This document shows, in pieces, positions 39,210 to 50,606 of a DNA stretch of 64,000 bases (positions within the stretch are counted from its first letter, which is position 1; every line of letters begins with the position of its first letter). The notes beneath the pieces were generated by a model. The model searched no databases, had not been told where the DNA came from, and was given only the letters and a program-made list of their open reading frames with translations. Origin of the DNA: Toxorhynchites rutilus septentrionalis (taxonomy: Eukaryota > Arthropoda > Insecta > Diptera > Culicidae); assembly GCF_029784135.1 (NCBI RefSeq), contig NC_073746.1, positions 79,383,704 to 79,447,703 of the forward strand, in the 5' to 3' direction. The translations under genes and the position numbers were made by a program.

Positions 39210-40510
39210 AAGGGTGTGTCACATCAAATTGCATCACGGAAAAAACGCTGTAGAAATTCGCCCAGTAGACCGATCCTTTACCTTTACCAGATCCAGTAAA
39301 ATAAAAACTATTAAACAACTTTTGGCATTTTCTTTTTATTCATACTTCGAGCCCAAGCCCGTATGCTCGCACCTTCCTCTTTACCCCGTCCATAAAGTTC
39401 TGTACAACGTCAGGTTGTAGTTTTTTTTTTGAACAGAAATCCATTTTCTCTTGAAGTCCACCTCCGATTTGACAACTTTTGGGTTCTTCCGGAAGGCCTG
39501 CTTCATAATCGCCCAATATTTCTCTATTGGGCGAAGCTCCGGCGCGTTGGGCGGGTTCATTTCCTTCGGCACGAAGGTGACCCCGTTGGCTTCGTACCAC
39601 TCCAACACGTCCTTTGAATAGTGGCACGAAGCGAGATCCAGCCAGAAGATGGTCGGGCCCTCGTGCTGCTTCAATAGTGGTAGTAAGCGCTTCTGTAGGC
39701 ACTCTTTAAGGTAAACCTGCCCGTTTACCGTGCCGGTTATCACGAAGGGGGCGCTCCGCTTTCCGCAAGAGCAGATCGCTTGCCACACCATGTACTTTTT
39801 GGCAAACTTGGATAGTTTCTGCTTGCGAATCTTCTCCGGAACGCTGAATTTGTCCTCTGCAGAGAAGAACAACAGGCCCGGCAGCTGACGAAAGTCCGCT
39901 TTGACGTAGGTTTCGTCGTCCATTACCAGGCAATGCGGCTTCGTCAGCATTTTGGTGTACAGCTTCCGGGCTCGCGTCTTCCCCACCATGTTTTGCCTTT
40001 CGTCGCGGTTAGGAGCCTTTTGAATCTTGTATGTACGCAGGCCCTCCCGCTGCTTGGTCCGCTGGACGAATGAACTTGACAAATTCAGCTTATTGGCGAC
40101 ATCCCGGACCGAACTTCTCGGATCACGTCTAAACTGCTTAACTACGCGCTTGTGATCTTTTTCACTGACGGAGCATCCATTTTTGCCGTTCTTCACCTTC
40201 CGGTCGATGGTTAGGTTCTCGAAGTATCGTTTTAGTACTCTGCTGACCGTGGATTGGACGATTCCCAGCATCTTACCGATGTCCCGATGTGACAACTCCG
40301 GATTCTCGAAATGAGTGCACAGGATTAATTCACGACGGTCTTTTTCGTTCGACGACATTTTTCCAAATTTACGAAAAATTGACAGTGAAGCATGGCCAAC
40401 GTGATCTATACACTCTTATCTGATTATAAGCGAAAGCTGAAGATATAATTCCTAAAAATTTAATTTCTACAGCGTTTTTTCCGTTATGCAATTTGATGTG
40501 ACACACCCTT
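39210..40510 (-). mobile_element. Complete DD37E Tc1/mariner-superfamily transposon
   Basis: A 1,301-bp element bounded by near-perfect inverted repeats of about 49 bases: AAGGGTGTGTCACATCAAAT at 39210, with its complement ending at 40510 and one mismatch seen in the first ~49 bases. TA stands on both sides (39208-39209 and 40511-40512), the expected duplication. It encodes one transposase on the minus strand. Ends and gene are all present, so it looks like a young insertion. It is the only element in the window that may be structurally complete. Confidence 0.92.
39381..40358 (-). CDS. DD37E transposase, intact frame
   Basis: A 325-residue protein. Residues about 10-45 and 65-105 form the paired helix-turn-helix region that binds the terminal repeats (QSTVSRVLKRY is in the first). 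The catalytic triad is visible: Asp148 in VMDDETYVK, Asp241 in FWLDLASCHYSK and Glu279 in LRPIEKYW. The spacing between the last two is exactly 37 residues, which defines the DD37E group described from mosquitoes. The enzyme would excise and reinsert the element at TA. The start at 40358 is the first ATG inside the terminal repeat boundary, and the length is near that of relatives. The last ~30 residues are untypical in composition, so a small C-terminal frameshift cannot be excluded. Confidence 0.9.
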   Translation of the reverse strand: MSSNEKDRRELILCTHFENPELSHRDIGKMLGIVQSTVSRVLKRYFENLTIDRKVKNGKNGCSVSEKDHKRVVKQFRRDPRSSVRDVANKLNLSSSFVQRTKQREGLRTYKIQKAPNRDERQNMVGKTRARKLYTKMLTKPHCLVMDDETYVKADFRQLPGLLFFSAEDKFSVPEKIRKQKLSKFAKKYMVWQAICSCGKRSAPFVITGTVNGQVYLKECLQKRLLPLLKQHEGPTIFWLDLASCHYSKDVLEWYEANGVTFVPKEMNPPNAPELRPIEKYWAIMKQAFRKNPKVVKSEVDFKRKWISVQKKNYNLTLYRTLWTG

Positions 40511-40742
40511 TATAACTCTTTCTAAGATACTATTTCGATACGACTCATAGTTTTTGAGATATTAATTATCAATGATTTCTCTTACTCAAATCGATACGCC
40601 CTTTTCAAAAGTTACGCTTGAGTCAAAAAATTCCCAATTGCTGTGGAAAACTCATATTTCCTCTAACCCAAACGGAATACACACTTTCATTCAAATCAAA
40701 AATACTCATGTTTGTCATTTGTCGATTTCATTTGGAATTACT

Positions 40743-43620
40743 CTTATATTTTGTAATCATTTGATCATTTCTACCCGTCCGTCCATTGTTTTTCTATATG
40801 TACAAATTATGCTCCAACTTAGTAAGAGAACTGTTCTGTTTGGTTTTTGATAATTGTGAAACTACAATTATCTGTGTAAAGAATAAACAGAGATATCAGA
40901 ATAAAGAGAGATAGAGATTTAAGAAAATAAGTAGCTTTATAAAATAGAAAAAAAAGCCGCGCAGTGAGTGAAAAAAAATTAAGAAAGTGGAATTTATCAA
41001 TTTTGATTGAAGTTTCAAAGTGATATTTTTCGATTCGATTTTTAAGTGATATTTTTTAACGGTGTTCGGAATGATTTTTTTTCTTCATTTACTTCATAAA
41101 TTTCCCAACAACTTTGCCATACATACATCATGATTTTGATTACGCTCTCATCAAAAATCAGTCGTATTTTTAAATTGGTCACCTGATAATGAAAATTAAA
41201 ATTTTGGGTAACTTTTGGCTCATGTACAAAGTTTTAAAAAAATTTGAGAATATCACGTTGAAATCCGCTGTTATTGGAATGATTTTGCGTGGAATTGCTC
41301 TAATGTTAAGCTCTTCTGTTGGTGATTGTCAAATTTGAATATCTACGGAACATATACTATTTTCTGGTAATATGATCAATGTTTCTATTGTGTGAAATTC
41401 GATGGGGATCATCCATAGAAAATACCATGCATTTTTAAATGGAAATCAAATAAAATTCTATCATATTTTACAAGCTCATGAATATAACACTGACTATGGT
41501 CTGTTTTGTTTTGTGTTCTATCTACGTAATTATTTCCGATGATGTTTTTGTATGGCGCATAATTTTGTGGACAGCCAATATTCACCGGAAACCTTGTGTG
41601 TGACTTCAAAACGCTATCGAGCCACAAATTAACCACCCATAGTAGCTCCACGGTGATACTAATGCTAATAACCGCCAATGCCAACACATGTCGGCCGTGT
41701 GAACCATGATTTTATTAAATGGATTATCCCTCGTTGACCTAAATAAGGTATCAAGCTAGGTGGACAATAATTACCATTTATAGGAGATCACGAGAGCTAC
41801 GTGTAAACATACAATATGTATTTGTAGCAATTATGCGAGTAAAACAAAAAAAAACATTATGCTTTGGCCTCAATGCTGCTGACCAAAAATGCGGCACAAC
41901 ATTTTCATATCCTGCACAATTTTCCGGCGAGTTTGTTGAAACGCCCAGGCTTTCAACTCAATCAAAAACACCATCCTGCGTCCATAATAGAATGCTGCTG
42001 CTCCGGTCGACCAACTGTACCTGACAGTTTCCGAAAAAAAACTTCCTAACAGAAACACAAAATCCCGCTCCTTCCGAGCAGACAGGGGAAAACATAACTG
42101 ACGAGGGTATTATCATCCCATCGCGAGCACATCCGCACATATGTACGTGAATATGGTCAGCTTTTGGCATAAAAGCATCGGAACGTGGACCCCGTGGCTT
42201 GTTGAGTGAAATGTACGGGGAAGCTATGGCGCGAAGACCACAAATTTCGTCCGTTTTCCCAGCTTAGCCCGACTTCATCGGAAAAGTCCGTTTCGTGACA
42301 CACGAATAGTAGTGCTACCAGGGGCTGTATTCGAATTGTGAATGATGAGGGAAAATGTTCACTTTCCCATAGCAATCTCAGAAACGTTGATTCGTTTCCA
42401 TTTAGTATATAAATTTTTGTGAAGGTGATTCTTGAATTGGGTTTGGATCGAAACCGAAAGGTTGGAGTTGGCGTTTGCGCGAATTTACCGCACCCAAAAG
42501 AAACTCGCCGGTATAAATTTATGTTATGATGCTGGTAGGTGGTTCCCCGATGTGTGATGTTTGCTGTGTGCTCATCAACTTTTCACAAATAAGCAATCCC
42601 GAGTTTCGATGGGCTGCGAAAATGGAGAACCGTTCCATCGTGAAGGATGGACGATTTGGTTTCAATGTTTTCGGTAAACAATCACTGCCACAAACCGCCG
42701 CCGCTTCAAACATGTGTAACAACGTTCGCTCGCTACATCCAATTACAGTTTGCAAAACTGGATAACGGCAGCAAATCAGTTGAACATGTTGCTTCGGATC
42801 CGGCAAAAGTTTCCCACCCTTTTTAAAATGATTTCTGCTACATGAGCGGTGATTCAGAAGTGCTGGACAAGTGCCACTGGGAGAACAAACTTGGCCACTT
42901 TTCGGAGGGGCAATTTGGGTGGACTCGGTTTCCTTGCGCAACACACCAACCCGGGGCCGTACATGGCCAAAATGAAATGGATAAGTTTTGTCGCAAACTT
43001 CGGGCGGAAGGCAAAGTTCAGCTCAGCATCATCTTCATCCGCGCGTTCAAGTTATTATAGGAAAACTTTTCTTGTTGGGAAAGGGAATCAAATATCGAAT
43101 ACTTCAGGCTGTCAAATGAATGGAACACATCGCACACGGTGAAAAACGACATCATTTGTAGCTATCAGAGTTGGTGGCTTTGGGAAGAAAAACGCACCAA
43201 TAAAATCAATGTTTGTATCTTAACGATGGTCATAAGGGAAAATTGTTCAAAGAACAACACAACTATCGTGTTTATTTTCGAATACGCAAGCAGTGTTTGG
43301 CATTTCTCGGTGGAGAATTATGCGTGCTGCTCTGCCGATGACTCTAGGCCAATCACTGGTGGCCATTTATCCGCTATTATTTATTTTAGGTCTGTTTGTA
43401 AGTTCGTTTGCCACAGAAAACTAACGGTCTCATCTAAACCGTCAATATATGCGATCAGCGTTTTTTTTTTTATTCTGTTATCTTATCTCGCGTGAATTGA
43501 AAAACGAATGAAGCTTGAAATGAAGAAATAGAGGGACTTGAGTCTGATAGATAATACTGAAAACCTCATAAAAATGATTGACACACATTTGTCGTTTATA
43601 TCAGGACAACCTTTTGATCA
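40743..43620. other. No gene recognised
   Basis: No supported gene. Several frames between 42500 and 43500 (up to 141 codons) overlap on both strands and show no domain. Confidence 0.45.
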
Positions 43621-43625
43621 CTATT

Positions 43626-43997
43626 GGCCTGATTCTCGAATGCACTTCACGGTGGAAACGAAATGAAATGTATCCGCGATGACGACGGTACGGTGTCGAC
43701 ATCTGGATACGAAACTAGATTCTCACTAAAACTTATCATTATAATATCAAATTATCTTCAGATGAAATTTTTGTATGAGATTATTATACCACATGAAGAA
43801 AACAAAGTTCTCCATTCACATTGAACACCAGTTTGATACGAAGAAGTTAATTTTCATTAATGATTTTTTATTTGAAAAGTGCTCATTCTGCCTGAAAACT
43901 CATTATTATCTTCGACACTTCACTAACTCGTAAAACGTAGTTCAATGGCGTGCCGTTTATTCTGTTTCCACCGTGAAGTACATTCGAGAATCAGGCC
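43626..43997. mobile_element. 372-bp MITE with 34-bp terminal inverted repeats
   Basis: The left end GGCCTGATTCTCGAATGCAC (43626) is mirrored by a right end finishing GAGAATCAGGCC (43997), with one mismatch over 34 bases. The flanks read CTATT (43621-43625) and CTATG (43998-44002), a probable 4-5-bp duplication. The interior is AT-rich and non-coding. Superfamily is not assigned. Confidence 0.88.
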
Positions 43998-44141
43998 CTA
44001 TGTTTCACTGTTTATTGCTTACAGGTCCGCTCTAGAAGAACTACAGGTAACAGACGGATATTGAGGTTAAGATGGACATACGGTTGATTTTAAAAATTGA
44101 CGATTAATTCCATATTTATGTTGGGGAGCATCCCTCTTACA

Positions 44142-44143
<2 letters not shown>

Positions 44144-44229
<86 letters not shown>
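44144..44229. repeat. (TA)n microsatellite at the head of a dispersed repeat
   Basis: A pure (TA)n of about 86 bases running directly into ATAAATGGAGTCATGTCTGT, the start of repeat copy 2. Confidence 0.95.
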
Positions 44230-44232
<3 letters not shown>

Positions 44233-44961
44233 GGAGTCATGTCTGTCTGTCTTTCTGATTCTTATGGACTCTGAAACTACCCCTCCCCCCTCTCCAAGGA
44301 GGGGCTGCCATACAAATGAAACACAAATTTCTAAATTTCTCGAGAATTAATCAAGCAAATGAAGCGAAATTCATGTGGAGGTTTAAGGGTGCAATGAATG
44401 ATTCTATGATGGTTAGATACCCCTCCCTCCTCTTTTAGACCATACAAATGAAACAGAAATTTTTGCATTACTCGAGAATTAATCAAGCAAAATTAAACCA
44501 AATTAGGCATACGGAAACATTAGGGTGCAATAAATGTTTCTATGGTGGTTAGATACCCCTCCGCTGTCATACAAATGAAGCACAAATTTCTGCATTACTC
44601 GAAAATTAATCAAGCAAATGGAACCAAATTAGGCATATGGAGATTTAAGGGTGCAATAAACGTTTTTATGGTAGTTAGACACTCCACCCTCCTCTCTAAG
44701 AGGAGGCTGCCATACTAATGAAACACAAATTTCTGCATTACTTGAGAGAATTGTGTCTGAAAATAATCTTATATTATCATTTCGAGTTTTGGTAGAAGTA
44801 CTAGGAATTTTATATTAAAAGGTTATTTTAAGGGTAGAATAGAAGATCAATAAATAAATAATTCTGCGATTGGACCCATGAACAGCGCTTAGTTAGAAAA
44901 CGTGGATGTGATGACGAAAAATAAATTTTGAGCGGGACGAAGTTTGCCGGGTCAGCTAGTG
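44230..44961 (+). mobile_element. (TA)n-linked non-coding repeat, copy 2
   Basis: It follows the family plan: a CTGTCTGTCTTTCTGATTCT head with CTTATGGACTC, four or so tandem modules (ACACAAATTTCTGCATTACT, ATTAATCAAGCAAA, CCCCTCC runs) and the constant tail through GCGATTGGACCCATGAAC to CGAAGTTTGCCGGGTCAGCTAG at 44960. It is non-coding. No clear direct repeat of the flanks was found for this copy, possibly because the 5' end has expanded into microsatellite. Confidence 0.82.
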
Positions 44962-45550
44962 TTAAACTACAATACTTGAACCATATAACCATATGTAACA
45001 ATATGAGCCTATAACAATGAAGTGTTATAAAAAGTGCAAAATTTTAAATATAGATAGTTTTTTCTTACATGAAAAATCCATGAAAGACATTTCTTACATG
45101 AAAAATCAAAGAGACGATTGTTTTTTTTAAGAGTTAGGATTTTTCAAAGTTATCATGCTTTTAGTCTTTGTTCAGTATTCCTATGTGACTTGACTATCAT
45201 GCACCTACATTGCACTATGGGGGATTTCCATACAAGCAGGCGGACAAAAATATTTTCATCATTTTATCAACACTATTGGCATTTTTTCTACTTGGTATGG
45301 TCGAGCCAAGTTGATTAAAATCAATTGTTAACATATTACGGTCAAATTTCGATCGAGGTATGGCTTTTTTTTAATAAAACCAGAGGAAATAATTCTAGGA
45401 TTTGTTCGGAATTCAGCCCCTCCCCTTTCTTTGACTGCCCTCTAATTTTTAAAATATGCTTCTGGCCACCTGTAATGTGCAAGGAACATGTATGCCAACT
45501 TTGGTGAATATTGATCAAGCTTTCTCAGAGATATGGTGTATTATATTTAT
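44962..45550. other. No gene recognised
   Basis: AT-rich sequence with no supported gene or repeat. Confidence 0.5.
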
Positions 45551-45552
45551 AA

Positions 45553-45639
<87 letters not shown>

Positions 45640-45640
45640 C
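45551..45640. repeat. (TA)n microsatellite
   Basis: About 90 bases of (TA)n interrupted by single C and CAAA variants. Confidence 0.94.
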
Positions 45641-46017
45641 AAAAACGATTTTAAGAAAAAAAAAAGTTTTCTTTTAAATGCTACAATTTTGCTCAAAATT
45701 GTGAAGATTGGTCACGAGCCTAATAAATTAGATTCGTATTTTTTTTAATTGTCCATTAGGGTGCCTAGTTTTGAAATAGGGTAACCAGAAAAAAAAACAT
45801 TTTATGATTTTTTAAATTTTCAAACATTTATAGCTGCAATTAAAAATTTGAAGGATTTTCAACCATGTTATAAATATACAATTTGATTTTTCGAAGAATA
45901 AATAGTTTGAAGGAATAAAATAGAACACCAAGGTTTTTATTTTTATTGTAAAAATACTTTTATTTATTTCAATATAACATATTAACATATCGTACAATAG
46001 TCATTATAAATACTTGC

Positions 46018-46349
46018 TTATTCCGTTTCGTTTTCATCTTCTTCACTTTCATCCTCTTCAGAATCTTCATCAATTACATCTTCTACAAAATCTTCTTCAA
46101 TTTCATCCTCAGCTTCCATAAGTTCTTCAACTACATTGCAGCTATTGATATCCTCTATTGAACAACTTTCAGAATCTTCAAATATTAAAAAACCTTTAAC
46201 GATATCTGGATAAGCTAAAGATATTTTTTTCTGTTTTCTTTTTGCCATCCAAATTGAACTGATGAATGGGTCCGATTCATTCATGGCACGAATGAAAACA
46301 TCATGTAAATTATCTACTCTCAATCGTTTCCTAGCATGATGAGTTCGAT
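46018..46349 (-). pseudogene. Unidentified ORF with acidic C-terminal tail
   Basis: A frame of 101 codons from the ATG at 46323, open a little further upstream (to about 46349, with HHARKRLRVDN). It has a basic/amphipathic first half (RAMNESDPFISSIW, AKRKQKKISLAYP) and a tail from about residue 65 onward composed almost wholly of Glu, Asp and Ser. Codon choice is AT-rich. I do not recognise the family; it may be the 3' end of a transposon gene or an exon fragment. The long acidic run weakens any random-ORF explanation but could also reflect a GAA/GAT-rich simple repeat. Confidence 0.35.
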
Positions 46350-47134
46350 ATTTTTTAATTGTTTATGCCTACTGTATTAAGACTCATCAATATAAGTATG
46401 AGTGTAGGTGCAAGTGAGTTGCTGTTGGTTGGTAGCTTCTACCGGAATCTACCGGAATATAGGTACTAAAACGTTACATAGAAATTCAAAGCGGTTACCC
46501 CGGGGGCTCCTGGGAGTAAAAAGATGCCGATCAACAAAGTTAAAATGATGATTTTTTTCTTATTTTCTTCTTATTTTTCTTCTTTATTTTCTAGTTTTTC
46601 CCAATAAAACTAGTTAACTACTTGTTTTTCGGAAAGCCCAATCAATAACGTTTTCAAGAATATAATGAACTTTAAATTTATTCTTTTATTTGTGACTAAA
46701 AAAAGGTTTTTTGTAATTCGCTTTTATTGGAAAAAAAATTGCATTTTTTTTTAAATTTTCATGTTTATTTCTTAAGTGTCTTCTTTCTATAGAAAATATA
46801 TAAAAACAGATTGGTGACAGTCACTTTTCCGATTTTTGTCCGCCTGAAATCCTATAGTGCATTGGTTTATAGCGACTGTTAAATTATGAATACTCATGGA
46901 AATTTCTAATCCTATATTATCATTTTTTATGTAGAGTCTTGAATTAATTTCGATGATTTCTTTTAGATTCAATTTAGGTAATACATCATTCCCGGACTAT
47001 GAGGAACTTTTAATCGATTTTCATTTTGACTAGATTCAATATTGTGATAAGACAATCTTATGGTTTCTAACTATGCCTACCTAACCCACCATGTTCGGAA
47101 TAAAATTAATGTTTCTGTTATATTTATTATTCAA
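46350..47134. other. No gene recognised
   Basis: AT-rich sequence with no supported feature. Confidence 0.5.
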
Positions 47135-47135
47135 C

Positions 47136-47707
47136 AGGGTCTTTCAGATTGAACGCTCACGCAAAAAATCGAATAGCTCTTTATATTTTTTTTTGCTCCG
47201 TCGGTGGTAACACTGCATTTCCCACTTCGGGACGATAATATTCGGCTACTCGTTTCGTCTGATCGGATGATTTTAAGTGTCAAGATGCACAATTTACAAG
47301 AACGTGTATTCATAGTGAAATCGTATTACTCGAGCAACCGAAACTTTGTCCTCTTATGATAAGAATTTCAACATTTCTCGTCGTCGATTACTTCCTCTGG
47401 GGGTACGTGGAGAACCGTTGCAGTGTTAATAAGCCACAAAATTTGGAGGAACTAAAAGAAGAAATAATTAGGATTTTCAACAGCATCGAAGTCATAATAG
47501 TAGAGTTGTGCATGAAGAATTTTGTTTGCTACGCACTTCGCGCTCGGAATAGGAAAACTCGTGCCACGCTATGAAAAATGCCTCGAACGTTACGGCGATT
47601 ATGTAGAAAAATAGAAAATAAAAAGTAGATTACGAAAATCACCTTGTTTTTCACTTTATTTTTCCGCGATTTCTGAGGCACTGAAACTTATATTTTGAAC
47701 GACCCAC
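47136..47707 (+). mobile_element. Mariner-like element with internal deletion
   Basis: The plus strand carries the start of a transposase at 47284 (MHNLQERVFIVKSYYSSNRN, an N-terminal helix-turn-helix), then stops. After a deletion junction near 47340-47385 it carries the C-terminal part DYFLWGYVENR...VNKPQNLEELKEEIIRIFNSI. The catalytic core is missing. The ends GGGTCTTTCAGAT (47137) and, inverted, GGGTCGTTCAAAAT (ending about 47705) look like short inverted repeats. DYFLWGYVK-type sequence is characteristic of mariner/IS630-type transposases just after the last catalytic acid. Confidence 0.72.
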
Positions 47708-47709
47708 GT

Positions 47710-49390
47710 ATTTCGATCAAAATGGAATTCCCACATCTCAACAACTGACGTAGCCAAGCTTCACCAGTTTCATATTTTGAATATGTTTTGGGAATATCAC
47801 ATATTTTTATACGATTTTAGAATACTTCATATTTTTATACTATACAAAATAAATCTGCAAAATATCTATCCTTGTAAGCCTTGATGTAAGATTCTGGAGT
47901 GAGAGGGAAAAAACAGATTCGCAAAATTATCTTCAATGCTCATATCGGAGAGCCTTTGTTAGGTAAGCTATTCTGGTATTTCCAACCATATTTTTATATT
48001 GTGATAAAATGAAAAGTTTAAAAATCAAGGAAAATCAGGATCATTCTAGAAAAATCAGACAAAATTGAGCGTTTATCAGAGTATTAGAATACGGGACAAA
48101 AAGTCTGGGATATCATGCCAATGAGGAAGGTTGGCACCACTGTATATGAGTGTGTTCTCCTTCACTAGTTCATCTAAAAAGGCTGAAATTGAGCCAACCT
48201 TGGGAGGGAACATAAAGAATCCAAGCGGGCAGCTGGACGTAACAGAAGGCTTAGTTTCGAGACATATGTATGAAGAGTATTTGTACCAAATTTTAAATGT
48301 GCCAAACGTGAGACACGAGAAACATGAAGTAGTGAAAGCGAGTAAAACATTCCTAAGGGTAATTGGGCATATAAACTAGGTTTCATAATTATAGAACCAC
48401 TCATTTTTTCCAGAGAGTTTCCAGAGATATGTAAGAAGTCGGTAGTGTAAAATATAATAACTATCTGCATTAATAAGACTGGCTATTTCAACTTTATTAA
48501 TGTGTTCAGGCGCGACACAATCAAAAAACTAAAATTCCAGGGTTTCATAACTATAGAACCGGATGGAAAAATTTTCACACCTTTAAAAAATTAACGTCAA
48601 TTCAACATGAATTACGATAAGGCTCTTCGTATGTCAACTATAGTTATCAATCAGTTCAAATAACCCATTCGGAGTGGTTACGACCAAGCTGCGCCATATT
48701 GTAGTGTGTTCTCGTTCTAGGATACTGCTGGTGCAAGCTGTTCAAATCACTCATACTGCATGTAAGCTACATCTACTATTCATCCGATCACTCCTCATAA
48801 GTTCCTGACAGGATTTTGATTTGGTAAACAAGCTGGTCAGAATAGAAAGCCCCTATTCATTCAAAGAAATTTTAGCATTTTTACAAAAAATTGTAACACA
48901 AAAACGATAATATCTACGAAATTATGGTCAAAGGATGAAATGTAGGAAGATGTTTGAATTTTCATAAAATACAAACAATTTCTAAAGAAAAATAATACTG
49001 AAAAAAAAAGAATTTTAAAAATTGAAATCATTTTCTCTCAAAAACATATTTTTTTAATTTCCCAAAAAAAATATTTGAATAGCTCATATTAATTTCCAAC
49101 ATGTCACCCATACATCGGAATATGAACACTTTTACAGAGAGAAAGTATAATTTATTTAATTTTTTTTTTTTAATTTTGAGTTTTTCGTCAATTTTTTTCC
49201 CAACAGTCTAACTCAAAAAATATGAGACTTACAAATTATTTACGTTTTCCTTTAAAAAAAAAATTTAAAACAAAATTCAATTCAAAAAAAATATTTTGAA
49301 AATGGAAATTCATTTTTGACAAAACGCGAGGATCTACACAAACAAAATTTATGAGTAAATCAATATTATATCAAGAGTCTCCATAAGAAA
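47710..49390. other. No gene recognised; short repeated motif
   Basis: No gene is supported. GGTTTCATAATTATAGAACC at 48379 and GGTTTCATAACTATAGAACC at 48541 are near-identical direct repeats 162 bases apart; each is itself partly palindromic and could be an element end. Confidence 0.45.
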
Positions 49391-49399
49391 ATGCCATGT

Positions 49400-49794
49400 A
49401 TTCCAGAAACTATGAAAGATAGAAAGTTGATGTCTTGGACAAAAGATCATATTTTAATCTCATACATAAAACAAGGTTTTTCCCACATACGTATAACTCA
49501 TCATCACAGAAGAACGGCTGATCAGATCTGCGTCGTCTATATGTTTTGTGAGTTTGTCTTCACCTAAATTAGAATGATAAAATACTTTGGGGAATATTTC
49601 GAGCAAAATGGGGAAATTCGAAAAAAAGAGGTACGCATATGTATATTCCGTAAGAAAATCATCATTCAGACCAATTTTACAGATCTGAACTATAACATGC
49701 AAACTCTCAAATTCGTTATTTTTACCAACCGAAATATTCTCTAGAAATAAATTATATGGTAGAACAACGTTTACCGGGTCAGCTAGTAAGGTCT
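49400..49794 (+). mobile_element. Probable relative of the (TA)n-linked family, 3' part
   Basis: The tail AACAACGTTTACCGGGTCAGCTAGT ends at 49794 and shares its last ~14 bases with the tails at 5104, 44961 and 51247. The upstream sequence (for example CGGCTGATCAGATCTGCGTC) does not match those copies. This appears to be a different repeat carrying the same 3' terminus. The left boundary is not defined. Confidence 0.5.
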
Positions 49795-49947
49795 ACAATT
49801 TTTTCGATTACGCCATATCTCTATCTTTGCTTTAAACAAAATTAGGATTGGTTAATTTTTTTCAAGGAAATCATGAAAAAGTTGTTGTGAGAAAAACTTT
49901 TTCCCTGTGGAAAATTGGTGACTTGTTGGAAATTATAAGGGTCAGAC

Positions 49948-50002
49948 TTAGAGGCGAATGAACTGCACAGTTTAAAGCCACTCAAAAACAACAACGAGCA
50001 CA
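49948..50002 (+). repeat. Fragment of the hAT transposase gene
   Basis: GAGGCGAATGAACTGCACAG and the following TTTAAAGCCACTCAAAAACA match 23431-23475 of the hAT pseudogene, differing at a few bases. It is a short scrap of another copy of that element. Confidence 0.8.
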
Positions 50003-50600
50003 CAGTTGAAGTTCATGGAATGGAAATTATAAGGGCTATTTACATAATATTTTTTAAGAATTTAAAAAAATACTTTTTTGAAATACTTTTTTTAGTGAAA
50101 TTTTTCTTTAAAAAATGTTTGGTATTCTTTATGAAAATTTGAACAATTACATAAATTCAATTCTTTGACCAGAATTTTGTAGTTATAAATTTTTGTAAAA
50201 AATAAAAAAAAAATGGTTCTTGTCTTTTGAATGTCTTCACACTCACAACGTTCCACTGCTATCTGAGAGGGTGCTGCCAACTCCTAATACGAGTTGACAT
50301 GAAATTCCAACTTTGAATTATTCCAATTTCTTCCGGTTTTCGGCTTAATTGTGGAACAAATTTGTTCATTAAGCAAAAAATAAAGTAATCCACGTTTTAC
50401 TTTAATAATGACATATATTTAATCCCTACAGATCTTATAAAAGCAGCCTTTCTCTTTGCTTTATGCCGCCAGACTAAAGGTTTTCTCTTACAATTTTTTG
50501 CCAGATCGCGATGGAGTCCTTCTCACCAGACTCTTCAGTGACGTCGTACAAAGGGGGCAGTGATGCTGAGTTGAAGATGCTCTCATTTTAATTTTATAAT
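50003..50600. other. No gene recognised
   Basis: AT-rich. A 26-codon frame at about 50511-50591 begins MESFSPDSSVTSYKGG and stops; it is too short to call. Confidence 0.4.
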
Positions 50601-50606
50601 GTGATT

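Larger units (their letters stand above)
38089..40742. mobile_element. Foldback element C, interrupted by a DD37E transposon
   Basis: Outer inverted arms begin near AATTCCAAATGAAATC (38089) and end near GATTTCATTTGGAATT (40742). Matching blocks include GTGTGTATTCCGTTTGGGTT (left) and its inverse at 40665-40690, and GACTCAAGCGTAACTTTTGA with its inverse near 40605-40625. The left arm also carries an internal direct duplication (38218-38340 against 38545-38665) and an inverted inner arm (38373-38540 against 38927-39110). Without the transposon at 39210-40510 the element would be about 1.35 kb. It has no coding capacity and the exact ends are uncertain. Confidence 0.72.
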
